From Megamerina dolium (taxonomy: Eukaryota; Arthropoda; Insecta; Diptera; Megamerinidae): a DNA stretch of 64,000 bases. Made by a program: the position numbers and the translations under genes. The notes below the pieces were generated by a model that worked only from the letters and a program-made list of their open reading frames with translations, was not told the DNA's origin and did no database searches. The DNA lies in the NCBI GenBank assembly GCA_963854835.1, contig OY978525.1, forward strand, positions 96,500,136-96,564,135, in the 5' to 3' direction. Of the stretch, positions 11,477-24,800 are shown one piece after another; the first letter of the stretch is position 1, and each line of letters opens with the position of its first letter.

Positions 11477-14400
11477 GTAAAAAAATCTAGAATTAAATTT
11501 TATTACAAATGAGGAGATTATAAGCAAATTTTCTTCTTGATTATATAGTGAGCCCCGTAGTGACTCGTATAAAACAACTTCGCTTGACTCGTGAAGATTT
11601 TGAAATAATTAAAATTATTGGACGTGGTGCTTTTGGTGAGGTATGTGTGGTGCGCATGGTAACAACACAGAAAATATTTGCAATGAAAATCCTGAACAAA
11701 TGGGAAATGTTGAAACGAGCCGAAACAGCTTGCTTTCGAGAGGAGCGCGATGTGCTAGTTTTTGGCGATAGGCAATGGATTACGAATTTGCATTATGCAT
11801 TTCAAGATGACACAAATTTAGTAAGTTCTTGCTAAGTTTATACTATAAATGATCCATAATTTTTTAAACATATACATTTTTATTGCAGTATCTCGTTATG
11901 GATTATTATTGTGGAGGTGATTTGTTAACGCTACTCAGTAAATTCGAAGATCGTCTTCCCGAAGATATGGCGAAGTTTTATATCGCTGAAATAATATTAG
12001 CTATTGATAGCATACATCAATTGCAGTATGTACATCGTGATATAAAGCCCGACAATTTGGTGCTGGATGTTAACGGCCACATTCGTCTAGCAGATTTTGG
12101 TTCATGTTTACGCCTCGGTGCGGATGGTACGGTTCAGTCCAATGTTGCCGTTGGTACGCCTGATTATATATCGCCAGAAATTCTCCGCGCTATGGAAGAT
12201 GGCCAGGGGCGGTATGGTGCAGAGTGTGATTGGTGGTCTTTGGGTGTCTGCATGTATGAGATGTTGTATGGGGAAACACCGTTCTATGCAGAGAGCCTGG
12301 TTGAGACATATGGCAAGATTATGAATCATAAGAATTGTTTCGATTTTCCACCACAAGAAACTCTGGATCTTAAGGTTTCGGATGCAGCGAAGGATTTAAT
12401 GCGAAAACTAATATGCGCCGCTGATTTTCGTTTGGGCCAAAAAGGTATTGAGGATTTTAAAAATCATCCATGGTTCGAAGGCATTGATTGGGATAATCTG
12501 CGCAACGGTCAAGCACCCTATGTACCGGAAGTGTCAAGTCCAACAGATACATCGAACTTTGATGTGGACGATAACGATATGCGACTATCCGACGCAGCAC
12601 CACCCAGTGCAAATCCGGCCTTTACTGGTTTACATTTGCCCTTCATTGGTTTTACGTTTACCAAAAATAGTTGCCTCTCAGATTTGGGAAAATTGGAGAT
12701 ATCCAGCGATCATCAAGCGCAAAAGGCAGAAAATATTAATGTTGATGCTATTAAACCAAAGGATGAAAAATGCACGGATGGTCAGACAACATATCAATTG
12801 TTAGAGGAATTAAATGCATTACGAAAGCGAAATAGTGAATTGGAAAAACGGGCAACTACAGCAGCAACAGCAATCACAACGGCCAATACGACGACGACAG
12901 TGACAACGGCAACTAAGCAATCAGAGGGTGGCGACAATGAAGCTTTGTTGGCACGCGTGAAGGATTTGGAACAGCAATTGGAACAGCTTAAACAGGAAAA
13001 GATTGATGTTATAAAAGAATGCGGTGATGCAGTCGATCGCATGAAATCGCAAGATAATGAATTGAAGGATGCCATCTGCCAGCGTAATTTGGCAATGATG
13101 GAATATTCAGAGGTTACTGAGAAGCTTTCCGAGTTACGTAATCAAAAACAAAAACTCTCACGACAGGTGTGTAAATTCCACTTTGATAAACTCACGTTTA
13201 TATAGAATATCATTTTAATAGGTTCGTGATAAGGAAGAAGAGCTTGAAACAGTTATGCAAAAAATTGATAGTCTGCGCAATGAGTTGCGAAAAGCTGATA
13301 AAAGTCGACGTGATTTGGAATTGCGCGTTGAAGATGCTGTAACGGATGCATCAAACCAAAGGAAACAACGTGAGAGATCTGAGGAATTTTGTCGTCAATT
13401 ACAAGCTGAATTGTTGACTAAAAATTCATCAGATAAGAGTTCTTCGTATTCGTTAGGGCTCTCTTCAGATTCCTCACAATACGAGCTAGAACGACTCGAA
13501 GTGCAATATACGGAGAAATTAAATAAGCAACAAGCACGCTATAACATGGAAATACTAGCATTGCGTGAGCAAATCAACGAAGCCGAAAAATATCAAGAAA
13601 TACTCTTGGAGCAGCTAAAACAGAAACGTGAAAAATACGACTCGAATCGACTTGAATCTCAAAGTGATACAGCAGAAACAATTACCGAGCAGAAAAAGAA
13701 GCACGAACAGGAGCGAAATATATGGCTGGAAGAGAAGCAACGTCTACTAACTGAAATCGAAATAGAGGGTAAGAAAATACGGCAGCTACAGAGGAAACAA
13801 ATGGAAGAGGATAAGAATTGCGAAGAATTGAGGTAAGTATTCTAATTTCAATTTATTATGCATAAACCTACACATTTCATATATTGTTTAGGTTAAAACG
13901 TCAGGCTATAAGTCAGTGGGAGCGACAGATATCGGAAATAATTGAATGGGTATCGGATGAAAAGGATGCACGTAGTTATCTACAAGCGTTGGCCACTAAA
14001 ATGACCGAAGAACTTGAATATCTGAAGCATGCAGGTAAAAGTGCTATTATCGTTTTTCTTATTATTATAATTCACATTTTCCTCCATACTTATTAGGATC
14101 ATTTCATCAAAATTCATCAGACAATAATAATTGGCGCAATAGGCGCTCACAAAAACTGGATAAAATGGAATTACTCAATTTGCAAAGCTCATTACAAAGT
14201 GAGATACAAGCTAAGGCTGCTATATCCGACGAATTAAGTCAAACGAGAGCTGAATTGATTGCTACACAAAAGTAGGATATATATATATATATATACATAT
14301 ATGTGATTCTACGGTGTGAGCAATATGTTGTCATACAAAACTTTCATACGTACACGACGTTTATCATAAAAAATATAGAAATCAATTTAGAATTTGATGT

Positions 14401-17400
14401 GAGAATGACCTATACCTCAAAGCAGCACAAAATAATCAAGTGAAAGGATGTGAATATTTTTTTTTGTAGAAATCATCTCTGGTTTTCAGTTCGTAATAAA
14501 TTATAGATTATTAAAAGTAGGTTTCTCTTGAAATGGGCATAGCGAAAGAGATAGTTAGTTAATATATAACAGAAAAAATGTGCTATGGATGAATTTACTA
14601 CATGCTACTGAACATGTAACCTGAAAACTTAATGCTAAGATACAAAATGGGACACTTTCTCTATTCACTAAGCATACGCGAATAATTTCATTTTAGTTTT
14701 GTATGAAGACATATTGGTCACACGGTACGAGTATGTACAGTGCTGCATAGCAAAAAAATCGTTACAAATCGTATGGCAAAAATTGAAGTCAATTTTGACC
14801 CCACATTTTGGCAAATAAAAATTGCTACCTATACAAATTTTTTTTTTAAATTAATTTTGTATATATACTTAGGATGATCGGTAGTTTCTTTTCTTTGTTT
14901 TGCTATACGATTTGTGTTAAAAAATTTGGACCCGTTTTAAATGAATCATATAATTATATATATCATATCATATATATTTCAGGGATTTATGTGATTGGCG
15001 TCGACGTTATGATGCTGCACTAAGAGAACTGCATCATAAAGAGAATGAAATGCGTGACATACAAAAAGGTTCGGACTCATCGGAAGTATGTAAGTTGAAA
15101 TATGTTTTCTCTTTTACATTTCTAGTATAAGTGAAACTTGAACAAATTAATATTGTTAATATATACAATTTGAAATCGATTGATATGATTTATCGTCAAT
15201 TCATCAATTCGTTTAATATTTACCTATTGTATTAAAACTGCTTAAAATTGCTTAGTTTATATGTAATCCATTTATAATATATGTATGTATATGTTTTTCT
15301 TATTATTATTACATATTAATAATTACATTGTCAAACAAATTATTTATTCATACATGATATCACAAATATTTAAAAAAAAATCGAACATCAAACATCACAC
15401 ACAAACAGTGAAAGACACTTTCACTGTGGGTGTACATAACTCTTACATTCATTCATTCATATGAAAATTTACATATGTTGAAATTTCAATTTCGCTTGTT
15501 TGATACTAATTACGCTCTGAGAGCTATTACATTATGTTAATTTCTAATGCTTACAAAGAGCTGCAATTACATGATATATTCTAATAGCATTTTGGCAAAT
15601 CCAAAATTTAACTTATATTTGGTTCAATCATTGTGAAAAATTCAATTTCTCTCTTTCTCTCTCTCTCTCCTCTCGCTCTTCCCATTGCTACTCTGTCTTA
15701 TTGGGCTATTTATTTAAAAATTATATTTTATCAAATACTAATTATAATAGTCGATAGAGTTCGCTAAATGATAACGAATTAATAGTGATGCATTCGCATT
15801 GTATATAAATGCTATTATATTCGGCTTGGTTGCGTCTATTGAAACTTTTTTGCGTATGTTTTTTAAAAGAAAAATAATCACAAGTACGTAAAAACTTTAA
15901 AGTATCGGTATGTTTCTCATAAGACGAAACAAATATATACATACATGTGACTAGAGGAATTCGATACAGTGGACGACAGTGGAGATCATCGTTAATACTA
16001 AATCTATAATGCAAGCACAGCGCACACAAATGCAGATAAACAATACAATTAGGTCGGTGAGAAGAAATAGTTTTCATAAGTTACTTCTATTTCTTTTTTT
16101 TTTTTATATGATTAACTATTATTTTTATTTTTATTTTTTATTTTGTTTTTTAGAAAATGTTCTGCCCAATTATGAAGAGTTGCGTAGAATGGTGATGTTA
16201 CTCTTTTTGTTATTGTTGTTGTATATAAAACTAGAAGAAGAAGAAACCAAATATAATAAATTATACTGCACAACGTAAACAATTATTTCAAAAGTTAGGA
16301 AGAATATAGTCACTTTGTCCGCACAAATCGTAAATAATGGAAACTACCGATGATTCTGCCCGTGAAAACTTTCTGTCGAAATTGCTTTTAGATCTATGTT
16401 TTCTATTTTTACTATAAGATTTATAACGTTTTTTCCCTGCCACTAATTTGACTCGTCCTATTTCCGTCAAAAGAAATTTTACACGTGGGTTTTTTTTTTG
16501 TGATATTTGAAACTGCTGAGTACGCATTCTTTTATAGAATCATCTTATATTACCTCTATTCGAAGCGTTTGATAATCGATAAAACATTAAATATTCACCA
16601 TTTTGTGTGTTACAAGAAAAATCAAATGAAACGCGCAAATTTAGCGCATTGCAACCTTGCGTCTGCGAAATGACTTTGGCATCATTCAATCAATTTTGGA
16701 TTTGTCTATTACTGAAAATAATCCACCTATAATCCAAACCCAATTGAAATCCAACATGTTCGATTTTCCATGGAAAATCCATGGCAATCTATCTTGATAA
16801 AATAAACCAAGAAAAAAACCTTTTTGCCAGCATTAACAATAAGCCGGGATCCTTTCTCATCCCGACTTATTAAAAAAAGAAAGCCTTTTCAGACTACCGA
16901 CTGACTTCCATAGAACATCTTGCCTTTTGTTTTATTCGACAACTCGCTATTTTTGTGCCAATAAAACGATATAGATGCTAAGTGTCTTATACAGAGTTGA
17001 TTTGGTTTCTATTTTATATAAAATAGTGAAATAATTTTTGCAACATTCTTCCTTTTCCTTTCTTCTTATTTGTAACATTTGTGAAGTTTAAATAAATAGA
17101 TAGCGATAAATAACATCCCTGTAGTAGAAAAAATGAAAGTACTTGGGGGGTAGTGAATTTAGCGAGTATGCTAAAATTTTTAGCTTCTATACCTTTGTTG
17201 TTGTTTGGCCATATATTTATCGGTGATTGCTAATTACGAGTGTCGAATAAAACATAGCTAATGTTTTGTTTTTATACAACATAATTTGCTACTCGTTGTT
17301 AATTTCAACAAATTTCATTACAAATCACAGCTATACGAACTTGATCTTTATTCGCATAAGGTCGGAATTATAAATCACAAAATTGAAAATTTATCGATAG

Positions 17401-18802
17401 ATTTTTGAAGAGGGAAATTTCCTATAGACACTTGCAGGGCAGGGATCGAATGATAAAAACGATTAAAACACTGTTTTCTAATTGGGAACAAAAGAATTAA
17501 GACAAATAAATATGTACACCATTTCATGAATACAAAATTGTTAACAACGACACCCCAGAGAGACATTATCACTCCCCACAAATTATACTCACTCAGGTGA
17601 TGATGAAAGAATATGAAGAGGAAATAGAAGCACAACAACGAATTACATTTCCCTTTACCACCCCAAAAATGCCTAGTTTCAATTGTTTTAATAACAAAAC
17701 TAAAAACAAAAATAGTTTAAAGAATGACCCATATTTTGAAGCATGCTTGCCGCTGTTTGCTGTTTGTTCTTTTGCCACTTTGAATGGCGGCTTGATTATT
17801 TTATTGGATTTTCTTTCGCTCTGTGTCTCTGCCCTCTCTGTCTGTTGAATGAAATTTGTCTAATTGATCAATTCTAATTCATGATTTTATAGCGAAAGTA
17901 ATCACACAACTACCAGTAAATGATTTTATTCAACAAGAACTTAACAAAGTAATCGATGGTAGTTCAAAGATAGCAGAAAATTTGAAAAATTTGGAAAAAT
18001 TAAAATTGACCAAATATTATAGTCAACGTGAGGCTTATCAGAGTACCCTAACAGAGTGTATTGAGAGTACGCAATATCTGATGGAGATATTAAATAATTT
18101 CAAAAAATATGAACCCGACAAAGTCACGTCTACAACAACAGCGTTGCATACAAAGGAAAAGCAACAAGAAGAAGTTGAAGAAATCGAAGAAGTAAAAGAA
18201 GACAAAGAACAAAGTAATGTGAATGTAGCAAAACAACAGCAGCAACAGCAGCAGAATGTGAAACAACGAAAATCTAGATCGAATATTACAAGTCCACAAG
18301 TACAGCAACAATGTCTCAGCACAACAGGTACTACTACTACTACTACTACACAAAAGAATTCAAATTGTCATAGCCATAGTAGTCGGACAGTTGATAAGAA
18401 AGATAAAAAGCGACATCATAATGGATCAATTTTAGCTGGAGTGACATCATGTTTCTTGGGCATACTTTTGCTATTAATGTATAAATCGAACTAGAGAATA
18501 AACGAAACCGATTTTGATATTTATTGATATTTTGATATTTTTTGGTGTTGATTGGTGGTGATTGAAGGCCTCTGCAGAAGTGTAGAGATAATATCTTAAA
18601 TCTGGTTTTCCAATTTTGTATTTTGTTACTAAATATTTTAGGAATAAAAATAAATATAAATAAGAAATATATAACAGAATGAGTTGAAATAGTTGCAGTT
18701 CTGGAAATATTTTATTGAAAACTAGATTTTAGATGATATTTCATCATCATCATCATCATCACTATTACCAAATATCAGCTGTCTTTAGACTTAGATATGT
18801 AG

Positions 18803-18835
<33 letters not shown>

Positions 18836-21800
18836 ACTGATTTTGGCCCGTTTATGTAAAACTTCATGTTAATAAATGTTGATTTTTCACCAGGTTTTAA
18901 ATATATAGTTTTTATTAATTTTTATATACTTTCCTACGTAGTAGAAAAGTTATTCCTTCTTCCTCTACGCCTTCTTGCACCTTTATATGCACACAAGAGC
19001 AAGACCTATATATTCTTGAAGTAGGGCTAGAGGAAAGTTACCCGTGTCTGGCCGTCTTTAAAGATCAATTCGTTTACGTTTTTTAGACGCAAAATTGTTT
19101 AATATCACTCATACGCCTTTTGTTCTTAGTAAAAATTGTTTGCTGAATACAAATACGATGAAATGAATTTAGTAGAAATGATTTATAACAACAAAATTTA
19201 TTTCAATCAAATAAGAACTTATTTTTTCCGGAATATTGCAAATATAGCAATTGGTAATTAATCGATAAAAATATGTACCACACCCAAATTCAATCACTAT
19301 TAGCGTTGCTAAAAGAAGTAAACAAATTAACAGCTGTGAAGTGATCGCAAAATTCCAATTGAAGTGCTAACATTCACTCTTTTTACAAAAGTGTTACACA
19401 TATGTAAATAAAACAAAAACTGCATTATTAAATAAATATAAATTGTTCCCATCGTAATCATTTTTGCTATATTTAATCACCGTGTAATCACCGGTTTTGA
19501 AAAGCTCGTTTGAGATGATCAACACTTGGTATTTTTAGTGCCAACCTTACTCTTCAAAATACCCCAGACACAAAAATCTAACGGATTTGCATTCGGTGAA
19601 TTTGGTGGCTATTGTGATAACAGAAAGTTTTTTAGGCATTATTAGTTGATTGACGGGTATTTTGTGCGATGGTGCTGAGTCCTGTTGGAATGTCCAAGGA
19701 CTGCGACGGAAATGTTTGTCTGCCGGGCTTTAGTGGTCCATCTAAAACAGATTCCTGATAACTTTGAGCATTTATTTTCACCCTACGATTGATGAATACA
19801 AGCGGAGAGCGATCCACACCATAACCATCGGCGCCGCTTATTTTCTGGTGGCCATCTGACGCTCCAAATTTTCAGCAAGCCTCTCTGGCAAGTAAACCCG
19901 ATTATTTTGTTTGTTCGCATATTACTCAATAACGTATGGTGACTCATCGGAAAACACAACGATCAGAATTTCACCACTTTCCGCTGAACGGATCAATTCT
20001 TTGGGTCCTTCGAGTCCAACTTTTTGTTTTGAGCATCGGTAAGATCATGCATTTTCTGCAATTTGTACGATTTTAGTCCAAGCTCATTTTGCAATATTCG
20101 TTACATGCTTTGGTTGCATGCGATATGTTCAGCTCACGAGCCATCTTTCTTTTGAAACCATTTCTGGAGATGTTGCTGTCTTTTTCTTACCACCTCCATG
20201 GCGTTTCGCAATACGATATACAAAAACTTTATACACTTAAAGATGTTTTAGCCAAATATAGAGCAATGACACTACTAATTCCATCACTTGAATTCCCTAA
20301 CTTTTTTTAAGAACACTCAGACCAAAATGCCTTTGTGCGCTTGCAGTACCAGCGGTTTGAAAATTACAGCAGTGTGAAGTTGATTTCAGTTCGATTGGAT
20401 CACATTGTATAGGTTTTGCTCATGTATGCAATGATGTGTCGGATGGTGTAATATTTCAAATTTACATAAATTTAATCTAATTTATTTTTCAGGTTTGTAT
20501 TTTTAATTGTATTTTATGTTAATTAAAACTCAATATTTTTTTTTTTATTCGAATTTAATCATTAGTTAGGATATTAGGATAAGAATAATAAGTAAAAGTT
20601 ATAAAGTTTTACTTTTTAATATTATAATAATGTATTGATTGATTTGTTTTCTTGACGATGATCGAAAATAGTGGATGTATGCTTGTTTATTGGGTGCCGT
20701 AGCTCAGTGGTTAGTGTGTTCGCCTTCTGATCTGTAGGTCGTGGTTCAATACCCGGCTGATGCATTTAAAAATTTAATATCGAAAAGATTTTTCTTTCGA
20801 ACGGTACCCACCTGTCGGCAAGCAATTGGCAATTCTTCCGACAGTAACAACTTGCCATGAAAAAGCTTCTAAAAAGAACTCTGTGACAAAGCTCAGAAAA
20901 AGTGATGTCACAAGTGTTCTGCCGTTCGGAACCGGCTAAAATAAGTAGGTCCTTTCTAATACTGTCCAAAATTTAAGACGCACAACAGTAATGTAAGAGA
21001 AGCTAGGCCAATGAGCCCTTTGGGGCTTTAAGTGCCACATATTTATTTTTTATTTATGCTTGTTTATTAAGGTGCCCACGCACTCTCCACAAAACAAAAA
21101 TGAAAATAAAATTTTTTACCAGGGAATTATACAGCTTTATTTATTTTATGACGTCTACCAAAATATTTCAATAGAAAACCATTCTTAAGTGAAATTTAGA
21201 GTTTTCTATTAATAAAAAAAATTTCAATTTCATATTTTCCAATAAATGATCTCAGATAATAGAAGAATATTATAGGGCTGTGCAATTCGTATTTTGATTA
21301 TTCAGAATTTCGATTAATCAAATTATATTTAATTTTTGGTTTTTGTTTTTTTTTTTAATTTTTCCTTGGAAATAACTTTGGAAAGTTTGAATATTTTATT
21401 CAAACAATCATGATTATTTGATTAATAAAGATTGTAATTAATCGAATAATTGATTAATCAAATTATTTGTCTAAACTATTAATCGCACAGCCGTAAAATG
21501 TAATTAAAATTTTGTATCAACATTTTCAAAAAAATCTCTACAAGCTCAAAGATTTGTTCGTTGGTCAAAATATCATTTTTATTTTATTTTTCAAAGTGGC
21601 ATCTTAATATTTTACATGATACATAAATACGATGTTACAACACAAACTGAAAACAAATTACTATATACTTTATCCATTTATTATTAGACAAGGGTTGACC
21701 CAAAAGTCAAGCACTTCGTCCTAAACGTGCTCTTTTGTGCTATCCATTTATTTTCAATGATATTGAAGATACGCAAATTATTTTTAGAATGTTATTTATA

Positions 21801-24800
21801 AAATAAAATCATTCTGATTTGATGTTGATGATGGCTGCATGATTAGTATGTTAAAATTTGTTCAGTAAATTTGTCTGTCAACAGATTTTTCCTACAAAAT
21901 CCCAGTGAAGCAGAGCGTATGGCTGTTTCATAAGATAATATGAATAAGCCAGTGGTATTTTGTGGTTTTTTGGGCTCAAATATCAAAACTTTCTCCCACT
22001 TGAGTAATTCTTATTTCTACACTTTATCGAATATCGATTACGACTTCATGTATTGTAAAATCTAGGACACATTTTCCTTAGAGACTCACCACTGGGATTC
22101 AAACGAAACAACTTCCAAATTGGTGAATTGGTTTTTTCTGTTCATTCGATATAATCGAGCCACCGCAGCTGCTACACATATTTATGACTTTTCCATATCA
22201 GCGCAAGGCGCATACAATTCGTGGTTATAACTTATTCTGCTTTCGCCGCCTACGCATATAGATTCGAAGGTCTTTGTATTGTCGACAAGAATCGAGGCTG
22301 CCCAAGATTATGAATAATTTTATCATGACTACAAAAATAATATTTGTAATTTTTTACAATTACAGCTAATAACGTAACGAAGATTAACGAGAAGCTCCAA
22401 ACTACATTGATGGATCTTTTCAACTAGTCTTGTGCGTATTTATTTGGGACAGGTTTGGAAGAAATCAAACTGCAGTTATGTATCTGGTTAAAAGTTTCAG
22501 CTAGAGATTTTCAATTTCTATTTATGTTATTTGTATTTATTTTTATCCATATGTTGAATGTCAGGAATGCGCCTATCAGTGTTGTGTCCGCAAGATAGGG
22601 TATTTAATTTCTAATCCGACAAAACTTAATTTAATTTTCTCCAAAAAGAAAACCTGGCAGGACTAACTTGATCAAGTTTTGCTATCCCCAGACCATCCTG
22701 TATATTGAATAATAATAACGTCTATCAGAAGCAAGAGTATGATTTGCTTCTAACCAGACTATCAATGATGAATAATCAATACTTGCTTGTCTCAAACTTG
22801 ATTATAGGTAAAGCTTCTCTAAAGTAGAACATTTGTATTACATGAATGGAAACAAAATAATAATAATAATGATATTAATTATGGAGAAAGACAGAGAACT
22901 AAATTCATATTGATCATATTTATCATGGATAAGCTAAGATAAATAATTTAAAAATATTGTAGGCAATGATTATTGTAGCTAATTTATCTACATAAGTTTA
23001 ATTTGATTTAAAAGTAAGTCATATCACATACATATTGGTATAGGTATATGTCCATCTTCTTGTGTGTGTGTGTGTGTAAACAACAATTTGTTGATAATTT
23101 TCATAATATTTCTACTCATGTATTTCTATTTTTGTTTATTTTGTTTCATGTCCGCTTGTAATGTTTTCATCTTCTCTTCCCTGCATTCATCGTCTCGACA
23201 ACAATTCCAACATGTGACATTTTCACATACTTACATATGCATCAATCGTTTAATCGTACACCTGTGAATTACGACAAAATAAAAAAAAAACAAAAAATAC
23301 ATTGGCGTGCGTGTACACACTTTCATTTGTTTTTCCTTACATTTTGACTACGACACAACTACAAAATACCAACAACAACAACAACAACAAATAATCAACA
23401 ACCATTGATTGTGTGATATTCAACTAAAAATTCGTCTATTAATTTCATTACTTGCAATATATACACATACATACGTACATAATATATGTGATGTGTCATT
23501 TGTCATCAAAACAATATAACAACATACAACCATCAATACCGTCAACATCAATGCCAATCAATCCAATATCCTTACTATCGTACTACTACACCAACATAAA
23601 GTTATGGAAAGACCAACGTCACAGATATCATGCAATTATTTCTTTAAGGATTCAACAGCAAAAACTGATACAACTGGCACTAATCTGAGTGAAACAGCAT
23701 CAACAGATGTTATGGTAAGTTGAATTTATTATTATTTTTATTATTATTATTATTAATACACGTATTGAGTTTTACCTTAAAACAGTTTTGTCCCAGTTTA
23801 TATTATTTAATTAGTATGCTTTAGTACTTTTTAGTACTAATTTGTTAGAAATGTTCGTTTAGGTTTTATTCCCCAAAAAAAGTCTCATTCAGATTTCTAA
23901 GAGTTTTATGCTTGGGCCATTGCAGTGATCTTATAAATACAGGGTAAATTTTTAAGAACCTTCGGATTTGATTAAAAAAAATGTATGAAATCTTTATTTG
24001 AGTCGATAGAACGATCTATATAATTCAATATTTAAAGATGATTTCACGTAAATGTTGACCGCGGCTGCGCCTCAAATGGTTCATATGCTGGGTCCAATTT
24101 TCGCATACTCTCTCCAACAGATCGGCCGGTATCTCACGAATAAATTCTTCAATATTGGCTTCCAGTGTGTCAACCTTTGCGGGCTTGTCGTTATAGACAT
24201 GAGCCTTAACATAGCCCCACAAAAAAATGTATAAAGGCGTTAAATCGTACGATCTAGGCGGCTAATTGACCGGCCCCAAACAAGAAATAAACTGTTCACT
24301 GAACTCTCTTCTCAATTAAAAAATTGTTTCGCGTGCTGTGTGGCATGTGGCACCGTCTTGTTTAAACCACATGTCAGCCAAGTCTTGCATTTTGGCAAAA
24401 AAAAAGTTTGTAATCATCGCACGGTAGCGCTCGCCATTCACAATAACGTTCCTGTCTTCGTCGTCTTTGAAAAAGTACGGTCCAATGGTCCTGTTTGGAC
24501 CTGTTTGTTCCAAACAGTGCAATTTTCCGATAAAAAATGGATCTTCATCCAACTTTTCCAGCGTCCATTCACCAAAAGTTAGCCGTTGTAGTAGGTCGTG
24601 TGGCTTCAATTCTTGCACCAGCTCTATTTTAAAAGGCTTTACACCCAAATACTTCCGCAAAATTTTCCACGTAGTGGAGTAACAGAGGCCCAACGGCAGA
24701 GGCTGCGAACGGCGCCGAATCGATAATTCACGGTCATCAACAACACTGGCCGATACAGCTGCGATATTTTCCTCTGCCCGCACTGTACGTATGTGTGTTG

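Noticed and set aside
12097..12804. Overlapping frames on both strands within the gek kinase exon
   Set aside because: Out-of-frame shadows of the strongly supported kinase coding sequence.
16154..16190. A small extra gek exon ([12 protein letters not shown]) in the long intron
   Set aside because: An acceptor-like TTTTTAG precedes it, but it is incompatible with the phases of both donors at 15085/15089 and its own donor (GTGATG) is poor.
17597..17848. Plus-strand 83-residue frame upstream of the alternative gek exon
   Set aside because: No compatible splice donor, hydrophobic chance composition, and a stop before the 17893 acceptor.
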